From an uncultured Propionivibrio sp. (GTDB taxonomy: Bacteria > Pseudomonadota > Gammaproteobacteria > Burkholderiales > Rhodocyclaceae): 28,387 nucleotides of DNA. Where the stretch lies: positions 1 to 28,387 of the forward strand of contig CALAIL010000034.1 of the NCBI GenBank assembly GCA_937923255.1. Direction: 5' to 3'. Positions 24,068 through 28,387 of this stretch are shown here, piece by piece (position 1 is the stretch's first letter; each line of letters begins with the position of its first letter). Position numbers and translations under genes: made by a program. The notes beneath the pieces were generated by a model. The model did not search any database, was not told the origin of the DNA, and saw only the letters and a program-made list of their open reading frames with translations.

Positions 24068-24738
24068 GGTTTACTCCATCACGAGAATCGCGGAAATTTG
24101 CGGGCATACCCGATCTCATCATCTGATCGGTCATCCGGCCCGGCGCCACCTGCCTGAGCCGGCAAAGCCCTGAATGGCGGCAGAATACCCGCCAGAATAC
24201 CTGCTTGTGCTGCGTGCGAAAAGACTGACAAAGGGCTGACAAAAGGATGGCATATGGATGACATATCTTGCCATGCTCCCGCCGACTTGCGGATGGTGAG
24301 AGTTGCCGAGAAAACCAAGAGACCCAACGGTTTTGCATGGCGGGCACAGTGCGACAAGACCAGAAAGCAGGCGGATCGACACCGAATCGACCTGGTGTCG
24401 GTTGTTGTTTATTGGTTGTTGGTTGCCTGTTTCATGCCACCCCGCATCCGGTTGTGCCGGACAGTGGCAAACGGTGGCAAATTGACCAAAAATCGGGGCC
24501 GTGCGCCGGAAACCGGGTTTCTCGACCCGAGACGGACACTTTTCATCAGACGGGCACGGAATACGAGGAACGAATGGCGCTACAATTCCAGACCATTCCA
24601 GGCATCAGCCGGGTATCAGCGAATCATCGACATTCGGCAAGCGGGCGCATCGGGCCGGCACGCGTATGGCGCCCGGTGATTTAGGTTGGAAATCGCCACC
24701 GCTGTACGGGTCAACACCACAAAAAAGAAAGGCACACC
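24068..24738. other. Long intergenic region between yeaD-like gene and gloA
   Basis: These 671 bp separate divergent genes. I see paired motifs CTGACAAAGGG and CTGACAAAAGG (about 24225-24245), a near-palindrome at 24247-24274, a TTG-rich stretch GGTTGTTGGTTG (about 24412-24424), and a small stem CGGGT/ACCCG at about 24512-24528. Three overlapping frames are open for 60-140 codons, but their translations are rich in Arg, Cys and Trp, without any domain or ribosome binding site. No RNA gene was recognised. Confidence 0.5.
24247..24274. promoter_or_regulatory. Near-palindrome upstream of the yeaD-like gene
   Basis: ATGGCATATG (24247-24256) is mirrored by CATA and TTGCCAT (24262-24274) around a short centre. 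The site also reads as two direct copies of ATGGCATAT/ATGACATAT. It lies about 180 bp upstream of the yeaD-like start and 465 bp upstream of gloA. It may be a regulator-binding site; only symmetry supports this. Confidence 0.3.
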
Positions 24739-25122
<384 letters not shown>

Positions 25123-25249
25123 CCGGCCGGCAGCGCTGAAAGCGACCGAAGAAATCAGCGCAGAAAGCAAGCGCCGGCGTACTGGCATTGCGTATCCGCC
25201 GCTCTCCGTTCCAGCCGTTGGGCGTTATCTGGCGGCAGCGGCAAGCATG

Positions 25250-25271
25250 CATCATCCTCTGATGATTTTTT
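25250..25271 (+). terminator. Weak terminator after gloA
   Basis: ATCATC (25251-25256), loop CTCT, GATGAT (25261-25266), then T5 up to 25271. The stem is short and AT-rich. It lies 130 bp after gloA and 27 bp before the kinase start, so it could separate the two genes or act as a leader attenuator. Confidence 0.4.
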
Positions 25272-25297
25272 AGCATTTTCTCCAGACGGAGCAGACC

Positions 25298-26776
25298 ATG
25301 GGCTTGATTCTTTCGATTGATGTCGGCACCACCAACATCAAGGCCGCGCTTGTCGATGAAGCCGGTCAGCTTTACGGCAAGACGCAGAAAATCAGCACGG
25401 CGCTGGAAAGCGACGCGAGCGGCCGCGCCGAACACGACCCGCACCGGCTCCGTGAAGCGCTGCTGGAAGTCTGCCGGCGCGCGGCGGACCGGCATGGCAG
25501 CGAAATCGACATGCTGGCGCTGACCTCCTACATGTTCGGCCTGGTGCTGCTCGATCAAGACGGCGAGCCGCTGACCCGCGTATCAACATTCGCCGACACC
25601 ACGGCGCAGGCGCACTTTCCCCGCTTCCTGGCCGCCATCGGCGACGTTAACGACATGTATCTGCGCACCGGCTGTCCGCCGATTTTCCAGTACCCGGCCA
25701 ACCGCCTTCACCACATCGGCGTCACACAGCCGCAGATTGCCGCCCGCACGGCGCATGTGCTCGACTCGAAGGCCTTTTTGATGCATGCGCTGACCGGCGA
25801 ATATGTTTCCGATTACAGCACGGCCAACTCGCTCGGCTGCCTTGATATTTCCGGCCGCTGGGATGAGGCGATCATCAGGGCAACCGGTTTTGCCGTCGAA
25901 CAGTTTCCGCGCGTGCTCAATGGCTTTACCGACAAAGTGCCGCTGCTGCCCGCCATTTGCCGCCATCTGGGCGTGCGCGAAGGCACGGCGATTGCCGCCG
26001 GCCTCTACGATGGCGGCGCGGTCGCCGCCGCGATGACCGGCTTTGACGAGGGTATCGGCGTCGGCAACTTCGGTACCTCAGGCATGTTCCGCATCCCGAC
26101 GCCAGCGCCGGTCGAAGACCTCAAGGGCGGGCTGATTCAGAGCTGCCTGCTGCGGCCGGGACGCTTTTTCACCGGCGCAGGCATCAATAACTGCACCAGC
26201 GCCACCAATCTCCTGCTGTCTCTGCTTGGCGAAAATCTCGACTATCTGCAAAAAACGCCACTCTCTGTTCCCGGCGCAAACGGGGTGATGACTTTCCCCT
26301 ACTTCACCGGCGAACGCGACATGATCGTCGGCAATATTGGCACCGGCGTGGTCATGGGCTTGGGCGCCGCCAGTACGCGCGACGATCTGGCGCGATCCTT
26401 TCTCGAAGGGGTTGCCTTTTCCTACCTGCTTATAAAAAACCGGCTCGATCCGCACCGGCAGATTGAGGAATTTCGCCTCGGCGGCGGCGCCTCGACCAAT
26501 GCGCAGTGGATGCAAATCATGGCCGACGTCCTCGATCTACGCGTCTGTGTCACGCAGAATCCGGAAATGGGCATCATCGGCGCCGCCTACATGGCACGCT
26601 ACGGCGAGGGCAGCGACCTCATCGAATGCTCGCGCCGCATCATGCGCGAGGCCACCGTTTTTGAACCTATCGCGCGCCATGCCAAAATCTACGAGGCGCT
26701 TGCCGAGCGCTACTTCAGCATCCGTCAGGCACTCCGCGCGCCGCTGCTCGCCCGCCTGGGGCAGTCGGCGGATTGA
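25298..26776 (+). CDS. FGGY-family carbohydrate kinase, substrate unknown
   Basis: This 492-aa kinase is of the xylulokinase/gluconokinase fold. The ATP phosphate-binding loop is ILSIDVGTTNIKAAL (4-18). The catalytic aspartate is D238 in AAGLYDGGAVAAAMTG. VGNFGTSGMF (255-264) and FRLGGGASTNAQWMQIMADV mark the second ATP domain. The sugar-contacting positions are odd: where xylulokinases have QMHG this protein has SYMFG (77-81), and the usual W.D.R-like motif is FADTT (98-102). The substrate is therefore unlikely to be ordinary xylulose. GGAG precedes the ATG. The next gene, a D-2-hydroxyacid dehydrogenase, follows after 76 bp and is probably co-transcribed, suggesting breakdown of a sugar acid or polyol. 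Confidence 0.88.
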   Translation: MGLILSIDVGTTNIKAALVDEAGQLYGKTQKISTALESDASGRAEHDPHRLREALLEVCRRAADRHGSEIDMLALTSYMFGLVLLDQDGEPLTRVSTFADTTAQAHFPRFLAAIGDVNDMYLRTGCPPIFQYPANRLHHIGVTQPQIAARTAHVLDSKAFLMHALTGEYVSDYSTANSLGCLDISGRWDEAIIRATGFAVEQFPRVLNGFTDKVPLLPAICRHLGVREGTAIAAGLYDGGAVAAAMTGFDEGIGVGNFGTSGMFRIPTPAPVEDLKGGLIQSCLLRPGRFFTGAGINNCTSATNLLLSLLGENLDYLQKTPLSVPGANGVMTFPYFTGERDMIVGNIGTGVVMGLGAASTRDDLARSFLEGVAFSYLLIKNRLDPHRQIEEFRLGGGASTNAQWMQIMADVLDLRVCVTQNPEMGIIGAAYMARYGEGSDLIECSRRIMREATVFEPIARHAKIYEALAERYFSIRQALRAPLLARLGQSAD

Positions 26777-26852
26777 CGGCTCGCCCCGCGCAATCCTTTT
26801 TCAACCGTTCTTCGACTCACGCAAATTCACGTTTTTTACCAGGACAATAAGT

Positions 26853-27887
26853 ATGAGCCAAGCCAAAGTGACCATCGCCATCGTCAATTCCAGTTCTTTC
26901 GGCGTCTCCTTCCCGGAACATCTGCGCGAGCTGGAGCAATTCGCCGAACTGATCCGCGTCGATATCCCGAACGGCGCACCGGCCTCGGTATTCCATCAGA
27001 AGCTGAGCGGCGCCGACGGCATCATCGCCAGCGTCACGCCCGTCTATACGCAGGAAGTCCTGCTGGGATTGCCCAAGCTGCGCCTGCTCGCGCGCCACGG
27101 CGTCGGCTGCGACAACGTTGACCTCGACGCCTGCGCCGAACTGGGGATCGCCGTTTCCAAAGTTGGCCCGGAAGTCGAGCGTGAATCGGTCGCGCAGATG
27201 GCTGTCGGCTTGATGAATGCTTCCGCCCGCCGCATCTGCGAAGGCGCCGACGTGGTCAAAGCCGGTCAATGGGCGCGGCGCGCCAGGCTCGCGCTCGGCG
27301 TCGATTTCGCCGGGGCGACAATCGGCCTGATCGGCATCGGCGCCATTGGCAAAACCGTCGCCCGCATCCTCTCGCAAGGATTCGGCGCCAAAGTGATCGC
27401 CTGCGACCCGTATGTCAGCGCCGAGGAAATTGCTGCGCGCGACGCCAACAAAGTCGATCTCGACACACTGCTGGCCGACAGCGAGATCATCAGCCTGCAT
27501 TGCCCGCTGACAGCGGAAACCTCACGCATGCTGGGCGCCGAGCAGATTGCCCGGATGCGTCCGGGCGTCATCCTCGTCAATACCTGCCGCGGCGAAATCT
27601 ACAAGCAGGCCGACCTGATCGCCGCGCTCGAATCCGGCAAAGTCGGCGGCTATGCCACCGACGTTGTCGAAGGCGAGCCGATCGACGGCAATCACGTTCT
27701 GCTCAAAACGCCCAATGTCATCATCACGCCGCATCTCGGCGGTTATTCGGTCGTTTCCCTGCGTGGCATGGGGCAGACAATGGTCGAGGACATGCGCCGT
27801 ATCTTCGTTGAAGGCGCTTTCCCCGGCGTCATCGCCAATCCCCAGATCGACCTCGCCAACTCGCGCATCGTTCGCTTCAAGAAATAG
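26853..27887 (+). CDS. D-2-hydroxyacid dehydrogenase, phosphoglycerate dehydrogenase-like
   Basis: This NAD-dependent dehydrogenase of the D-isomer family has 344 residues. The nucleotide-binding motif is GLIGIGAIGKTVA (158-170), with D185 (ACDP) favouring NAD. The catalytic trio is R246 (NTCRGEI), E275 (VVEGEPI) and H294 (ITPHLGG). RHGVGCDNVDL (81-91) is the usual substrate-loop region. It lacks the ACT domain of SerA, so it is probably not the serine-biosynthetic enzyme. It starts at an ATG with AGGA eight bases upstream, 76 bp after the kinase. Together they may oxidise and phosphorylate an uncommon sugar acid or polyol. A Correia-like element begins 14 bp after its stop and may act as its terminator. 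Confidence 0.88.
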   Translation: MSQAKVTIAIVNSSSFGVSFPEHLRELEQFAELIRVDIPNGAPASVFHQKLSGADGIIASVTPVYTQEVLLGLPKLRLLARHGVGCDNVDLDACAELGIAVSKVGPEVERESVAQMAVGLMNASARRICEGADVVKAGQWARRARLALGVDFAGATIGLIGIGAIGKTVARILSQGFGAKVIACDPYVSAEEIAARDANKVDLDTLLADSEIISLHCPLTAETSRMLGAEQIARMRPGVILVNTCRGEIYKQADLIAALESGKVGGYATDVVEGEPIDGNHVLLKTPNVIITPHLGGYSVVSLRGMGQTMVEDMRRIFVEGAFPGVIANPQIDLANSRIVRFKK

Positions 27888-27901
27888 GCGGCCAGCCCTT
27901 G

Positions 27902-28007
27902 TATAGCGGCTTCCTTTACCAAAATACTTCGTTGGCTTCGCCTTGCCGTACCACTCGTACTGTCTGCGGCTCGCCGCCTTGTCTTTTGGCAAAGTTAAGC
28001 CGCTATA
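27902..28007 (-). mobile_element. Correia-like MITE, copy 3 (inverted)
   Basis: This 106-bp element is inverted relative to the copies at 398-608. It has the best-preserved ends of the three, opening TATAGCGGCTTCCTTTACC and closing GGCAAAGTTAAGCCGCTATA, so a TATA/TATA boundary surrounds it, fitting a TA target site. The plus strand holds CTTCGCCTTGCCGTACC, GTACTGTCTGCGGCT and CGCCTTGTC in the order I remember from Neisseria Correia elements. With its terminal inverted repeats it would fold into a long hairpin in the 3' untranslated region of the hydroxyacid dehydrogenase transcript. Confidence 0.8.
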
Positions 28008-28019
28008 TTTTTGTGTCTC

Positions 28020-28387
28020 AAATATGGATGCCCTGAACCCCGCGTATTTAGGGCATCTCAGAGCGGGTGCTCTAAACCCCGCGTAAACAGGGCATCTCAG
28101 GGCACCCTGCCTGTACTCCCCTATCCACGGGGGTTTCCGGGCACCTACCTAGAGCACTTTTATCCGCGCGGGTTTTGGGGCATCTTCCCGACAGGGGAAG
28201 AATTGGAAAAACTCAGAGGGTGGAAGCGCAGGCGCATCTCCAAAAAGAGGTGGCCTGAACCCCGCGTATTTAGGGCATCTCCGGTACCCCTGCCCTGAAG
28301 TCCTTTATTGATAAGGGTTCCAGAGGCGCCTACCCGGAAACGCCTAATCCACGCGGGCTTCAGAGGGATGCCCTGATTCCATTACAT
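28020..28387. repeat. Degenerate 39-40 bp repeat array (right copy)
   Basis: Cores at 28039-28053 (CCCGCGTATTTAGGG), 28078-28092 (CCCGCGTAAACAGGG), 28118-28132 (CCCCTATCCACGGGG) and about 28157-28172 (TTTTATCCGCGCGGG) are spaced 39, 40 and 40 bp. After a non-repeat insert, three more lie at about 28261, 28302 and 28343. Each core is followed by CATCTCAGGGC-like or TTCCAGAGG-like sequence. Read as protein the first part gives a 13-residue period (EPRVFRASQ, KPRVNRASQ, then PYPRGF, FYPRGF), a by-product of the 39-bp period. The array probably continues beyond the window. Confidence 0.75.
28204..28365 (+). repeat. Long direct repeat, right copy
   Basis: This is the same-orientation partner of 203-370. 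The best block is GCGCAGGCGCATCTCC (28226-28241) through AAAAAGAGGTGGCCTGAA and CCCGCGTATTTAGGGCATCT, with weaker identity to about 28365. Both copies carry the same non-repeat insert (the hairpin CATCTC/GAGGTG) in the same place relative to the 39-40 bp units, so the two arrays share ancestry beyond the short unit. Confidence 0.8.

Noticed and set aside
24254..24679. 141-codon frame in the gap before gloA
   Set aside because: The composition is not protein-like, other frames over the same stretch are equally open and no start signal is present.
28011..28298. 95-codon frame with 13-residue periodic peptide (PRVFRAS, PYPRGF)
   Set aside because: Same reason: a by-product of the 39-bp period, interrupted by the non-repeat insert, with no start signal.

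Overview
The window reads as chromosomal DNA of a GC-rich betaproteobacterium. The evidence is the run miaB-phoH-ybeY-corC-lnt, a two-subunit glycyl-tRNA synthetase followed by gmhB-plsC-ygjP, the DsbC and UvrD types present, and the general codon use. I cannot fix the order: the gene content would suit Rhodocyclales or relatives, while one mobile repeat strongly recalls the Correia elements of Neisseria. All calls were made by reading the sequence; no database search was run.

Layout. (1) 1-700 has no intact gene. It holds a degenerate array of 39-40 bp repeats, two abutting MITE-like elements of about 105 bp, and the 3' remnant of a GNAT acetyltransferase gene. (2) 907-3594, minus strand: a small unknown gene, then uvrD. 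(3) 3875-7371: dsbC with a strong hairpin terminator, an LCMT/TcmP-type methyltransferase, and a phospholipase-D-type cardiolipin synthase on the other strand. (4) 7807-10380: an operon of a split transketolase (N and C subunits) and a short-chain dehydrogenase. (5) 11029-16836: a small unknown gene, then miaB-phoH-ybeY-corC-lnt, mostly joined by 4-base ATGA overlaps. (6) 16908-22541, minus strand: glyQ-glyS-gmhB-plsC-ygjP, converging on lnt. (7) 22718-24067: a 220-bp tandem duplication built from the same 40-bp repeat family, then a YeaD-like mutarotase gene. (8) 24739-27887: gloA, an FGGY carbohydrate kinase and a D-2-hydroxyacid dehydrogenase. (9) 27902-28387: a third, inverted MITE copy and a second 39-40 bp repeat array.

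How the genes fit together. Most are housekeeping: tRNA modification (miaB), ribosome and rRNA maturation (ybeY, with phoH), lipoprotein acylation (lnt), phospholipid synthesis (plsC, cls), LPS heptose synthesis (gmhB), glycine charging (glyQS), periplasmic disulfide isomerisation (dsbC), repair (uvrD) and methylglyoxal detoxification (gloA). The accessory metabolism is the split transketolase/SDR operon and the kinase/dehydrogenase pair. Both look like catabolism of an unidentified sugar, polyol or sugar acid; any link between them is only inference.

The most notable non-coding content is the repeat landscape. Correia-like MITEs lie in inverted orientation near the two ends. A 39-40 bp repeat family (13 codons per period) occurs at three places. 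A direct repeat of about 160 bp brackets about 28 kb. The glyQ-ygjP block also appears inverted relative to the usual betaproteobacterial order, and one candidate breakpoint lies at the 220-bp duplication.
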